In this document: positions 1 through 6,485 of the stretch, one piece after another
Layout: every line of letters starts with the position of its first letter
How positions within the stretch are numbered: position 1 is the first letter of the stretch
Source of the DNA: an uncultured Nitrosomonadales bacterium
Lineage (GTDB): Bacteria > Pseudomonadota > Gammaproteobacteria > Burkholderiales > Gallionellaceae
NCBI GenBank assembly: GCA_903934275.1
Contig: CAIZNF010000484.1
Span: 1 to 7,329, forward strand
Direction of reading: 5' to 3'
DNA length: 7,329 nucleotides
Notes under the pieces: generated by a model
Database searches by the model: none
What the model was told of the DNA's origin: nothing
What the model saw: only the letters and a program-made list of their open reading frames with translations
Program-made: the position numbers and the translations under genes

Positions 1-791
1 ATGCACAGGCGTTGTGCCACAGCCTGGCAAACACCAGGTTGCAGATAGGAGCCGATGCCAAGCCCTCAGTTGATAACGCAGCAGTCCGTAAACGTATTCT
101 GGATTTGATCAAGGATGCAAATATGGTGTTTCTTGTGGCGGGGATGGGCGGCGGCACTGGAACCGACTTTGCACCTATCGTTGCGCAAATCGCACGAGAG
201 ATGAAGGCTCTGACGGTCGCAGTGGTCACCAAACCGCTTGCCCTCGAAGGAAATCGTAATCAATACGCCGATGAAGGCATCAAGGCGCTGTCTGAATATG
301 TGGATACCATGATTGTCGTGCCTAATACCAGGTTGATGGAGGTACTGGGCAATGACGCCGCCGCGCCAGAAATCTTCACTGCTGCCAATGTTTCATTGCA
401 CAGGGCGGTTGCGGGAATCGCCGAAATCATCACGGTGAACGGAATGATAAACATCGGCGTTGCTGACGCGCGAATTTTTTTGTCAGGCGCTGGCATGGTC
501 ACAATGGGGTCTGCGGTCTCATCAGGCCAAGACCGTGCGAGGGTCGCCACAGAACGCGCTATTTCCAGCCTACAAATGGAAAGTGTAGATATGGCCTATG
601 TCCGCCGCGTGATGATCAATATCACTTCCACCAGTTTGTTGAAGCTCAAAGATATAGCAATGGTGCTGGAATGCGTGAAATTTGCTGCCGTAAAAAATCA
701 ATTCATCATCATAGGCACGGTGGCAGATGAATCAATGGGAGAAGAATTGCGTGTGACTCTATTTGTAATGAGTGACATTGCGCCACTGTGA
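1..791 (+). CDS. Divergent FtsZ-like (tubulin superfamily) GTPase, 5'-partial, lacking the C-terminal tail
   Basis: FtsZ is the GTP-dependent polymer of the bacterial division ring; this is a divergent relative. The reading frame is open from base 3, and the first residues (AQAL) fit the FtsZ NTDAQAL region, so the gene begins upstream and the TTG at 12 is not its start. The tubulin signature is present as GMGGGTGTD at about 141-167; its last glycine is Asp. Also present are the VAVVTKP strand, PNTRLMEVLG, the guanine-side FTAAN segment and a T7-like loop, NIGVAD (450-467). In that loop the first catalytic-loop Asp of FtsZ is Gly and the second Asp is kept. The loop before AKP (T3 region) is about six residues shorter than usual. 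The protein stops just after LRVTLFV, so it has no linker and no terminal peptide for binding FtsA or ZipA. It is therefore a specialised paralogue, not the housekeeping ftsZ. GTP binding is plausible; hydrolysis may be altered. Its + strand neighbour at 841 is probably co-transcribed. Confidence 0.85.
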   Translation, partial: AQALCHSLANTRLQIGADAKPSVDNAAVRKRILDLIKDANMVFLVAGMGGGTGTDFAPIVAQIAREMKALTVAVVTKPLALEGNRNQYADEGIKALSEYVDTMIVVPNTRLMEVLGNDAAAPEIFTAANVSLHRAVAGIAEIITVNGMINIGVADARIFLSGAGMVTMGSAVSSGQDRARVATERAISSLQMESVDMAYVRRVMINITSTSLLKLKDIAMVLECVKFAAVKNQFIIIGTVADESMGEELRVTLFVMSDIAPL

Positions 792-799
792 AGCACAGT
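785..799 (+). other. Short perfect inverted repeat over the FtsZ-like stop codon
   Basis: ACTGTG (785-790) and CACAGT (794-799) are perfect inverted copies separated by AAG. They could form a 6-bp hairpin that includes most of the stop codon. No T-run follows, so it does not look like an intrinsic terminator. It may be chance or a weak mRNA processing or attenuation structure between two co-directional genes. Confidence 0.3.
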
Positions 800-840
800 C
801 GGCGATTAAAATCTATCAAAAATCAATGCACGGTGTGTAT

Positions 841-1389
841 ATGAAATTCAACTACAAACTAAGCCGTAACGAAAACATAGACGCATGGCAAGAGCACAGC
901 TTCACGGCTCCGCGCACTCAAACCAGCGAATTGTCCGCTGATGAAAAAGCATGGCTACTCAAATTAAATGAAACGCTGCGTCAGCTTGAAGATAAATTCC
1001 TGCCCATACTGGATGCCAAATATACAGAGCTGCAAACACGGGTAGATGATCCATTGGACTGGATGAACGAATTTAATCTGGAATATGTCATCACTTTTTA
1101 CTTGCGCGAAGATGACCCGGAACATGAAGATGAGGACGACAACATCCTGATGGAATTTCAGAGCAGCCACTTCGTCCACGAAGAGCGTGAACGTGACTGG
1201 GGCTTCGGTGCCACCCATATTGACCACGCCGTATCGGTCATATGCCTTGCAGGTGAGCGTCACTGCTACACCTTTCACCAGCTTTATGACAATTGCCCTT
1301 TGGATTGGCGCGATTTGCTGCGGATCGGCAATCTGTATGTCGAACTCAAGATTGATGAGCAATCCGGCATGTTGCCGGTGAGTTGTTAG
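841..1389 (+). CDS. 182-aa protein of unrecognised family (helical region plus C-terminal CYxFHxLxD motif)
   Basis: I do not recognise a named family. The frame is open from 772, but ATG 841 is preferred: GGTG at 832-835 lies five bases upstream and the earlier codons read like untranslated sequence. An in-frame ATG at 826 is the alternative. Residues 31-67 form a leucine-rich, probably coiled-coil helix (LNETLRQLEDKF). A very acidic patch lies near residues 90-100 (DDPEHEDEDDN). The C-terminal half has HCYTFHQLYD (141-150) followed by WRDLLRIGNLYVELKI. By eye, both regions match the 259-aa protein at 4873 (VNTRLQELEKIL; QCYLFHELWD; a terminal IWIEVI strand), so the two are probably homologous. 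There is no signal peptide or membrane segment, so it is likely cytosolic. It lies 49 bases after the FtsZ-like gene and is probably in its operon, suggesting a partner or regulator role, which is inference. Confidence 0.75.
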   Translation: MKFNYKLSRNENIDAWQEHSFTAPRTQTSELSADEKAWLLKLNETLRQLEDKFLPILDAKYTELQTRVDDPLDWMNEFNLEYVITFYLREDDPEHEDEDDNILMEFQSSHFVHEERERDWGFGATHIDHAVSVICLAGERHCYTFHQLYDNCPLDWRDLLRIGNLYVELKIDEQSGMLPVSC

Positions 1390-1557
1390 ACATGGTGCAT
1401 GCAGTGCGCCGCATTTCGTCATGAGGTTCCATTTTTTAGCACATTGGTTGTTTATCTGCGACACATACTGCCGCGACTGACTGGATAATTGCCTCACTCA
1501 CTCGATTTCTGCGTGCAACAGCTAGATGTTCAACAATAATTTCATCGGTGACAACAC

Positions 1558-3951
1558 ATGTCCGACAACAAAAAAAATCTATCTTCAAAAATACTAAACA
1601 TTCTTAGCCTGCCGGAAATTGCAGCTTGGCAGATCGCCGATGACCGGCTCGTTCAGGCGGCTTCTATCGTTGCTGGATTGCCTGCCCTACAGCGGGGCGC
1701 AGTTTGGAAGACACAGCAAGTTGAAGAAATATGGGATTCACTCATACAAGGATTTCCAGTGGGCGCATTTCTGGTTTCACCGATTATTGGCGCAAAAGAT
1801 CTGGGCACGGCGAAACAAAAATATCAAGAGGAAGGCATTTCGGAAAGCACCCACTACCTACTGGATGGACAACAGCGAGCTACCGCCATTGCCTTGGGCT
1901 ATCTTGATCTTTGGCGCGACGGTAGAGCAGATGATGACAAAGTGAAAGGCGCTCTTTGGGTTGATTTGGCAGTGCCACCACAGAAGCGGGATGTTGAATT
2001 TGTTTTTCGTGCTCTGACCAAAGCACACCCATGGGGTTATATGCGCGATTATCAACGGCCAACTCTCCACCTCAAACAAACTCGTGAATGGCTTTACGCT
2101 TACAGTATAGCATCCGGCCATCATGATCAAAAGATCAGCGAAATTCTGTTAAAGGATGCCTGGCCATGGGATGCCATCGCACCAATCCCCGTGGCACTTT
2201 TGATACGGGCTGCAAAAGAGGCACCCGCTGATATTGCTAAGCAAGGCGCATTGATCCTCAAATATCTAACAAAGACGACGTTCTGGAATGTGGCTGATGC
2301 GGGTGTCCAAAACTTATGGCATTGTGAGCAGCAGGCATCTGTCAAGCAGGCACTGGAAAGCCCAACATCTGAACTGTTTTCGCGATTCAAATTACTGATG
2401 GAAGCAATCGAAAATTTACAGAGCGTCTATGGCATTCCCGTTCAGATACTCGACATAAATAAACGTACGATGCCAGACGATGGGCAAGAACAAAACGAGC
2501 GCGCTGACCCGGTTGAAACTTTGTTCGTTCGTATCAATAGCAAAGGCACGCCGCTACAAGGCGAGGAGCTTATTTACTCAATGCTAAAAGCAGCTTGGTC
2601 AAATGCCCCGATAGAAATCGAAAAAATTCGTCACAAAATGCTCACCCCTTCGCGCCTTGTGCTTTTTTGTGCACGCCTCGTGTTGGCCAGATACAGGACA
2701 TCGGAAGCCAAGCTTCCATCCGCTCCATCGGTGCGAGATTTTCGCCGACTGATGAGAGGGCTGGACCGGAATCACAAAACATTTTCAGATGACCTGAAAG
2801 GTTTTATTAGCGGTGGCGCATCCGGTGGCATACAGGGAGGTATCCTATTTGAAAAAGCACATGAGTTTTTAACGGTTGGTGAATATAGCTTGCCACCCGT
2901 ATTGGCCACCGAGCTTGCGCAACAAGCACCCGAAGTATTCTTTTTGCTCCTTCGCTGGCTTGATCTCCTGCACATCAAAGGGAGCGATGCATTCAATATC
3001 TCAGATGATCGCCGCCAAAAAGCATTGGGGTTTCTTACGGCCTTGGCTTGGTTCTCACCAGATCGGGGCGCCTCTGCCGTATTGCGCCTGTGGGCTGATC
3101 TCAACAATTCAAGCGAAATTGATATTGATCATTTCTTCGATAGCAGGCGCTTCGGAAAACTATTAAAGATCGACGAGCGCGGCGTGCTTCCGATGATCCC
3201 GCTAATTTCTCCCGATGATTTGAAGCTCATAATCGAAAGGCGAGTCCTTGAAAATATTGAAAATCAGAAATCGGATTTGTGGGGAAACTGGGATATTTGG
3301 AAGGGATTTTCAGAAACGCTGCCAGAGCAAGTCAGGACATTATTTCAAGCGCATTTGGAAAATCAATCGGAAGATATTTATAAGGGCACATGGCATAAAT
3401 TTATTAGCACCAAATTATGGAGCAACCATTCCGTTTTGCTGTACGCGCAACGCCATTGGATGATCAAATGGTTTAATGACTTTGATCCATCACAACCGGA
3501 ATGTCTTGAGGATAAAAATCGTCCTTGGGATTATGACCATATTCACCCGCAAAACTTCTTGCAAAATGATTCTGGAAACCCTTATCACAACATACCGCAG
3601 ATCATTAAGGTTTGGCATAGGTCAATTGGCAACTTGCGTGCCTGGCCACTAGAAGCCAATCGCGCGGACAGTGATTCGATGCCTTCAAATAAACTGACTG
3701 AGTTCAGGTTATCGAATATTGAGCGACGCTATTACATGAACAGTGAATCTGATCTGAGAAATGCAAGCTTCATAGCTGATGATTGGCTGGCTTGGCAAGC
3801 ATCCGCACTTGATCAGAGTGATTTTTATTATCTTTTGAAAGAGAGCGATCAGCGTGTCGCGCTTATCCGTGCAATCACCACACGCTTTGTGCGCATCTAT
3901 AATGAGTGGTATCAGAGTTTGCGCATTGCCGAACTCATGCGTGGCGATTAA
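1558..3951 (+). CDS. GmrSD-like fused DUF262-DUF1524 (HNH) protein, probable defence nuclease
   Basis: Fused DUF262/DUF1524 proteins such as GmrSD are type IV, modification-dependent restriction enzymes: the ParB-like DUF262 part hydrolyses NTP and the HNH part cuts DNA carrying modified bases. This 797-aa protein shows both ends clearly. DUF262 features are QRGAVW (45-50), the IWDSLIQGFPVGAFLV helix-strand (about 58-73), the signature DGQQR (103-107) and FVRINSKGTPLQGEEL (323-338). The C-terminal nuclease has DYDHIHPQN (658-666), IGNLRAWPLEANR (690-702) and PSNKL (709-713), matching the DHIxP...GNL...N...NK pattern of DUF1524. All these key residues look intact. GGTGA at 1547-1551, six bases before the ATG, supports the start. 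The 168 bases upstream hold no convincing promoter; the best -10 is GATAAT at 1484-1489, without a good -35. The gene stands alone, flanked by unrelated blocks, as expected of island cargo. The substrate (glucosylated, methylated or other DNA) cannot be read from sequence. Confidence 0.9.
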   Translation: MSDNKKNLSSKILNILSLPEIAAWQIADDRLVQAASIVAGLPALQRGAVWKTQQVEEIWDSLIQGFPVGAFLVSPIIGAKDLGTAKQKYQEEGISESTHYLLDGQQRATAIALGYLDLWRDGRADDDKVKGALWVDLAVPPQKRDVEFVFRALTKAHPWGYMRDYQRPTLHLKQTREWLYAYSIASGHHDQKISEILLKDAWPWDAIAPIPVALLIRAAKEAPADIAKQGALILKYLTKTTFWNVADAGVQNLWHCEQQASVKQALESPTSELFSRFKLLMEAIENLQSVYGIPVQILDINKRTMPDDGQEQNERADPVETLFVRINSKGTPLQGEELIYSMLKAAWSNAPIEIEKIRHKMLTPSRLVLFCARLVLARYRTSEAKLPSAPSVRDFRRLMRGLDRNHKTFSDDLKGFISGGASGGIQGGILFEKAHEFLTVGEYSLPPVLATELAQQAPEVFFLLLRWLDLLHIKGSDAFNISDDRRQKALGFLTALAWFSPDRGASAVLRLWADLNNSSEIDIDHFFDSRRFGKLLKIDERGVLPMIPLISPDDLKLIIERRVLENIENQKSDLWGNWDIWKGFSETLPEQVRTLFQAHLENQSEDIYKGTWHKFISTKLWSNHSVLLYAQRHWMIKWFNDFDPSQPECLEDKNRPWDYDHIHPQNFLQNDSGNPYHNIPQIIKVWHRSIGNLRAWPLEANRADSDSMPSNKLTEFRLSNIERRYYMNSESDLRNASFIADDWLAWQASALDQSDFYYLLKESDQRVALIRAITTRFVRIYNEWYQSLRIAELMRGD

Positions 3952-3979
3952 CGTGAAACTCGCGAAGCAATTCGTTTGC

Positions 3980-4002
3980 ACCCTCTCACTCTGGGGGAGG
4001 GT
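3980..4002. repeat. GC-rich hairpin between convergent genes, possible dispersed intergenic repeat
   Basis: ACCCTCTC (3980-3987) pairs with GGGAGGGT (3995-4002) over eight base pairs, one of them G-T, around a seven-base loop. It lies 28 bases after the stop of the GmrSD-like gene and overlaps the last codons of the convergent toxin gene. No T-run follows on either strand, so it is not a canonical intrinsic terminator, though it could still slow or protect transcript ends. The CCCTCTC...GGGGGAGGGTTGGGG pattern resembles GC-rich repeats scattered between genes in many proteobacteria; I cannot confirm other copies from this window. Confidence 0.45.
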
Positions 4003-4420
4003 TGGGGAGGGAGATTGGCGCAACCACGTAATCAATCACAACCAAACCAGGCAGCTTGCAAAAATCCTTGCCGTTATTGGTCAGCACGGTGTGACCATGC
4101 CGTAAAGCCGTTGCTCCAATTAACGCATCATGGGCACCTACAGTTTCGTTGCGCGGAATTTGCGCGACCAACTGGGCATGAATACGGGCGGTCTCAATAT
4201 CAACAGGCAACGCGGAAAGTGCCGACAAAATCCCCTCAACAAAAGCCAAGCGGCGGCTGCGAACACTCTCATCCAATGCACGATGGACACCGACCAATAG
4301 TTCCGATGCGGTGACGACACTTATATAGGCTTCGCCGTATTCGACGTAACGAGAAAAATCAAGTGAAGATTTGGTGCGCTCAGCAAGCACCAACACATCC
4401 GTATCAATCAAGAGGCCCAT
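3986..4420 (-). CDS. vapC: VapC-like PIN-domain toxin (ribonuclease) of a type II toxin-antitoxin pair
   Basis: VapC toxins are metal-dependent endoribonucleases that stop growth by cutting tRNA or rRNA when their antitoxin is lost. This 144-aa protein has the expected PIN-domain acids: D6 and D8 in LLIDTDVLV, E40 in SVVTASELLVG, D98 in GAHDALIGATAL, and D119 in VLTNNGKDF. All are intact, so it is probably active. The antitoxin gene overlaps its start by 13 bases. GGAGG (complement of 4428-4432) lies seven bases before the ATG, inside the antitoxin gene, which indicates coupled translation. After the usual PGLVV end the protein carries an extra tail finishing LPNPPPE, encoded by the G-rich repeat at 3980-4011; an intergenic repeat seems to have supplied the stop region. 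The target RNA cannot be told from sequence. Confidence 0.92.
   Translation of the reverse strand: MGLLIDTDVLVLAERTKSSLDFSRYVEYGEAYISVVTASELLVGVHRALDESVRSRRLAFVEGILSALSALPVDIETARIHAQLVAQIPRNETVGAHDALIGATALRHGHTVLTNNGKDFCKLPGLVVIDYVVAPISLPNPPPE
3993..4011 (+). other. G-quadruplex-forming motif
   Basis: Four runs of three or more G (G5, G3, G4, G3) are separated by loops of one, two and one bases: gggggagggttggggaggg. This meets the classical G3+N1-7 quadruplex pattern with very short, stabilising loops. It would form on the + strand DNA or in read-through RNA from the GmrSD-like gene. On the toxin mRNA the same stretch is C-rich and encodes the LPNPPPE tail. Confidence 0.6.
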
Positions 4421-4689
4421 GCGTCACCCTCCACCGGCTGACTCGCCACCCCATGATGAATATCATCCAAAAAATTCTGAGCATCCCCAGCGGATAAACC
4501 AGGGAGCGTTGCCAGTAAACGATCCAATTGGTTGATGGGGTAACCCGCAGACAAGGGAGCTGGACTCACATAAGCGATCAGCTCCTTCCCTCGCATCACT
4601 TCCAAGGTGACATGCTTATAGCGCACTTGATTGATCAAGTCGGAAAAATTCCGGGCAAGGTGCGTAGCGGTAATTGAACGAGTCGTCAT
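4408..4689 (-). CDS. Phd/YefM-type antitoxin partner of the VapC-like toxin
   Basis: This 93-aa protein begins with a Phd/YefM fold: TATHLARNFSDLINQV, then VTLEVMRGKELIAYVSP. This is the dimeric DNA-binding half that normally represses its own operon. The C-terminal part (about residues 55-93: LDRLLATLPGLSAGDAQNFL and the tail to DAWAS) is the likely flexible, protease-sensitive region that wraps and blocks the toxin. Antitoxin-first order, a 13-base overlap and a pairing with a PIN toxin are typical of addiction modules of the VapBC class in which a Phd-like protein replaces the AbrB-like VapB. GGAG (complement of 4697-4700) lies seven bases upstream of the ATG and supports this start. Regulation is probably conditional autorepression at the promoter just upstream, where a direct repeat is visible. 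Confidence 0.9.
   Translation of the reverse strand: MTTRSITATHLARNFSDLINQVRYKHVTLEVMRGKELIAYVSPAPLSAGYPINQLDRLLATLPGLSAGDAQNFLDDIHHGVASQPVEGDAWAS
4428..4432 (-). promoter_or_regulatory. Shine-Dalgarno of the toxin gene, inside the antitoxin gene
   Basis: The complement reads GGAGG, seven bases before the toxin ATG at 4420. It lies within the last codons of the antitoxin, so ribosomes finishing the antitoxin can re-initiate on the toxin. This fixes the toxin start and keeps the two proteins co-produced. Confidence 0.7.
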
Positions 4690-4707
4690 AAGAATACTCC
4701 ATTGGCA

Positions 4708-4730
4708 TGATTATCAGATTTTGTGATTAT
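4708..4730. promoter_or_regulatory. Direct repeat TGATTAT x2, candidate antitoxin operator
   Basis: TGATTAT occurs at 4708-4714 and again at 4724-4730, 16 bases apart start to start. The second copy covers the -10 box of the toxin-antitoxin promoter and the first lies just downstream, where a Phd/YefM dimer or two dimers could block transcription. Phd-family operators are usually palindromic, so a direct repeat is only suggestive. Confidence 0.35.
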
Positions 4731-4754
4731 ATGTGCGATGTGGCTTATTCGCAA
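4726..4754 (-). promoter_or_regulatory. Sigma70-type promoter of the toxin-antitoxin operon
   Basis: On the - strand a perfect TATAAT -10 (complement of 4726-4731) is preceded by TTGCGA (complement of 4749-4754; four of six matches to TTGACA) with the ideal 17-base spacing. It lies 37 bases upstream of the antitoxin ATG, leaving a short leader that contains the GGAG ribosome binding site. Confidence 0.65.
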
Positions 4755-4790
4755 TCAAGGAAAGCGCAAAATAAATGTAACCGGCTGCGC

Positions 4791-4819
4791 CATGACTTGT
4801 CGCACTTAAGCAATAAAAT
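4791..4819 (+). promoter_or_regulatory. Candidate promoter for the 4873-7329 operon
   Basis: ATGACT (4791-4796; four of six matches to TTGACA) and TAAAAT (4814-4819; five of six matches to TATAAT) are 17 bases apart. Transcription would begin near 4826, giving a leader of roughly 45 bases before ATG 4873. It is divergent from the toxin-antitoxin promoter in the same 183-base gap, so the two could influence each other. The boxes are moderate and the call is tentative. Confidence 0.35.
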
Positions 4820-4872
4820 CTCTTTGCACCCGATTAAAGTCAGGCTGATTGGGATCACCACAAGAAAATTCC

Positions 4873-5652
4873 ATGTCTAAACCAACCTATCATCCCGCCG
4901 ATTTAGAACCGCTTAACGGCGCCACTCGCTTGCTTGACGAGCTTCGCGGGATGCCCTGTATTCAAATCAATTCCGCTGGTGAAGCGTTCACGCAGCTCTC
5001 ATCGGCAGAGGATGTGCCGTTACCGCTGCGCCGCTATTACGCAAAAGTCGGAAAGAAACTCACAGAGACAGAAGCACGTCTGAAAAAGTATCTGCGCTCG
5101 GCAGGAAGTGAGGGGGATAAATTATCTTCTCGCATCAATAAATCACTGGGGCGCACCGAGTTGAAAGAGGAGGAAATGAACCGGTTGCGCCACGTCAACA
5201 CGCGGCTACAGGAATTAGAAAAAATACTCCAGCAGAAGATTGACGGTATGCATGAGCGTTTGGAAGGGTTCAATCCTTCCGGCGTGGAATGGGATAAATG
5301 GGATGACGGCGATATTGTCCTCTGGCTTGAAATCGGAGCTGACGCTGAACGCCCCGCTTACGACCAAGCCACATGGGGGCAGGACTACCTCATGGAGCCA
5401 CTTGAAATTCACGTAAAACTTTGGTGTTGCGGAAAGTACGACACAGCGGAAAAAGAACCGTGGGGACTGGATGACGGACAGAACCATAGCGATCTTGGCG
5501 AGTGCGAAGGTTCGCAAATGCAGCATTTTCACCAATGCTATCTGTTTCACGAACTTTGGGATCATGCCGATGTTGGGTTCTGGGGAATGCTGAATCTCCG
5601 TTCGATCTGGATCGAAGTGATACCCCATCGTTCCGGGGATTTTGTAATTTGA
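4873..5652 (+). CDS. 259-aa coiled-coil protein of unrecognised family (TYxxxDLEPLxG N-terminus, CYxFHxLxD C-terminus)
   Basis: No named family is recognised. The frame is open from a TTG at 4849, but ATG 4873 is chosen because the paralogue at 7216 begins at the same residue (MSxxTYxxxDLEPLxG). Three parts can be seen. An N-terminal motif (1-42) ends in AGEAF. A long charged helical region (about 57-130) has leucine heptads (L105, V108, L112, L115, L119), so it is probably a coiled coil. The C-terminal domain (about 135-259) is rich in Trp, Asp and His, with QCYLFHELWD (221-230) and IWIEVI (245-250). The C-terminal motif and coiled coil resemble the 182-aa protein at 841-1389. There is no signal peptide or membrane segment. 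It is first in a probable five-gene + strand operon with a small unknown protein 60 bases downstream. Its ribosome binding site is weak. An adaptor or structural role fits the coiled coil but is inference. Confidence 0.8.
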   Translation: MSKPTYHPADLEPLNGATRLLDELRGMPCIQINSAGEAFTQLSSAEDVPLPLRRYYAKVGKKLTETEARLKKYLRSAGSEGDKLSSRINKSLGRTELKEEEMNRLRHVNTRLQELEKILQQKIDGMHERLEGFNPSGVEWDKWDDGDIVLWLEIGADAERPAYDQATWGQDYLMEPLEIHVKLWCCGKYDTAEKEPWGLDDGQNHSDLGECEGSQMQHFHQCYLFHELWDHADVGFWGMLNLRSIWIEVIPHRSGDFVI

Positions 5653-5712
5653 GTTTGCACTCAAAGGCACGACGCAAATGTTTATCGTCGAACAATTTTA
5701 GAGATTTACAGA

Positions 5713-6018
5713 ATGAATACCCAACCGAAAGCGGTGACTTGGAATCCTTGGTCGCCTTGGTACAGTGATGAAGACGATAGAGCGAGATGGCATGGTCTTT
5801 TTATTCGTACTTACGAGCTAAGTGATGGAAGTTGGTGGTGGGTTGTCTATGACATGGAGACTGGGAAACAACTCGAATCATCAAACGAAAAACCTGGTGG
5901 GCCGACCACCCGCGCCGAGGCAAGAAAATGTGCGGAGGATGCTGCCCGCCGTTGCATTGAAGCGAAGTATTTGTCACTGTTTTCATCCATCGTTAAGTGG
6001 GACAAGGCTTATCATTGA
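5713..6018 (+). CDS. Small Trp-rich hypothetical protein (101 aa)
   Basis: Not recognised. The N-terminal two thirds are aromatic and Trp-rich (TWNPWSPWYSDEDDRARW, then GSWWWVVYDMETGKQLESS), suggesting a compact beta sheet with a turn at METGK. The C-terminal third is a likely amphipathic helix (RAEARKCAEDAARRCIEAKY). The beta strands-then-EAR-helix layout is common in small phage and mobile-element proteins, but I cannot tie it to a family. There is no signal peptide. It starts 60 bases after the 259-aa gene and ends 73 bases before the next one, all on the + strand, so it is probably in the same operon. The ribosome binding site is poor, only a GAG ten bases upstream. It could be an immunity-like or accessory protein; the evidence is context only. 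Confidence 0.65.
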   Translation: MNTQPKAVTWNPWSPWYSDEDDRARWHGLFIRTYELSDGSWWWVVYDMETGKQLESSNEKPGGPTTRAEARKCAEDAARRCIEAKYLSLFSSIVKWDKAYH

Positions 6019-6091
6019 AACGGCAGATGAAAAATATCACTCAATTTCGAGTCGGCTGAATTGCCAACCTACAATCTGAAAGAATTTACCT

Positions 6092-6478
6092 ATGCCGCAA
6101 CTAATCCAATACCTCGACAAAATTGCACGAGAGAAACAGCGTGATGTTTTGTGCCTCAGCTTTTTTAATTCATCAATGTCGCTCGACGATATGTTGATGG
6201 ATTTTGAACAATACAAACCGTTCGTGGATATGACGGCTTGGCTAGATGCCAATGGAATCCAATGGCAGCCTTGCGCACTTCCATCAGGCATAGCGTCATC
6301 GGGGCGTATATATGTAGACGTGCCATTCGACGAAAATGATCCCGTGTATCAGAAACTTGCGGGCCACCTTGAAAACCCAGATGGCAGCATGAAAATCGAA
6401 GGCGTGACTTTTTACTATATGTCACTGGAAGATGCGATGAAATACGCCTACCAGGATGAGCCAGGCTATTGGGATTAG
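6092..6478 (+). CDS. Acidic hypothetical protein (128 aa)
   Basis: Not recognised as a named family, though it reads as a well-formed globular cytosolic protein. Residues 1-45 are largely helical (LIQYLDKIAREKQRDVL). A middle segment WLDANGIQWQPCALP leads to a strand and turn, GRIYVDVPFDENDPVYQKL. A GVTFYYMSLEDAMKYAY segment follows before an acidic DEPGYWD end. The composition is acidic overall, as in many immunity or inhibitor proteins, but this is not diagnostic. The ATG follows a weak purine stretch (GAAAGAA). The stop is seven bases before the ParA-like ATG, so the two are almost certainly co-transcribed and perhaps translationally coupled, which suggests a functional link with the ATPase. 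Confidence 0.7.
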   Translation: MPQLIQYLDKIAREKQRDVLCLSFFNSSMSLDDMLMDFEQYKPFVDMTAWLDANGIQWQPCALPSGIASSGRIYVDVPFDENDPVYQKLAGHLENPDGSMKIEGVTFYYMSLEDAMKYAYQDEPGYWD

Positions 6479-6485
6479 CTCAACC

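Noticed and set aside
12..14. TTG at 12 as the start of the FtsZ-like gene
   Set aside because: The frame is open to the left edge and the codons before it (Ala-Gln-Ala) match the conserved FtsZ NTDAQAL segment, so the gene starts outside the window.
964..1497. 177-codon open frame on the - strand
   Set aside because: It is opposite the 182-aa gene and its translation has no recognisable domain; the + strand frame has motifs shared with another protein in the window.
1390..1557. Terminator or promoter in the gap before the GmrSD-like gene
   Set aside because: A T6 run at 1432-1437 has no strong hairpin before it, and GATAAT at 1484-1489 has no acceptable -35 at 16-18 bases, so neither is called.
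2772..3107. 111-codon - strand open frame inside the GmrSD-like gene
   Set aside because: It is Arg/Ser-rich, shadow-like in composition, and lies wholly within a well-supported gene.
4849..4872. Upstream TTG start for the 259-aa protein
   Set aside because: The paralogue at 7216 aligns from the ATG at 4873, and the extra eight residues have no counterpart.
5670..5690. CGACG...CGTCG inverted repeat between two operon genes
   Set aside because: It is a five-pair stem with an 11-base loop and no T-run; too weak to call a terminator.
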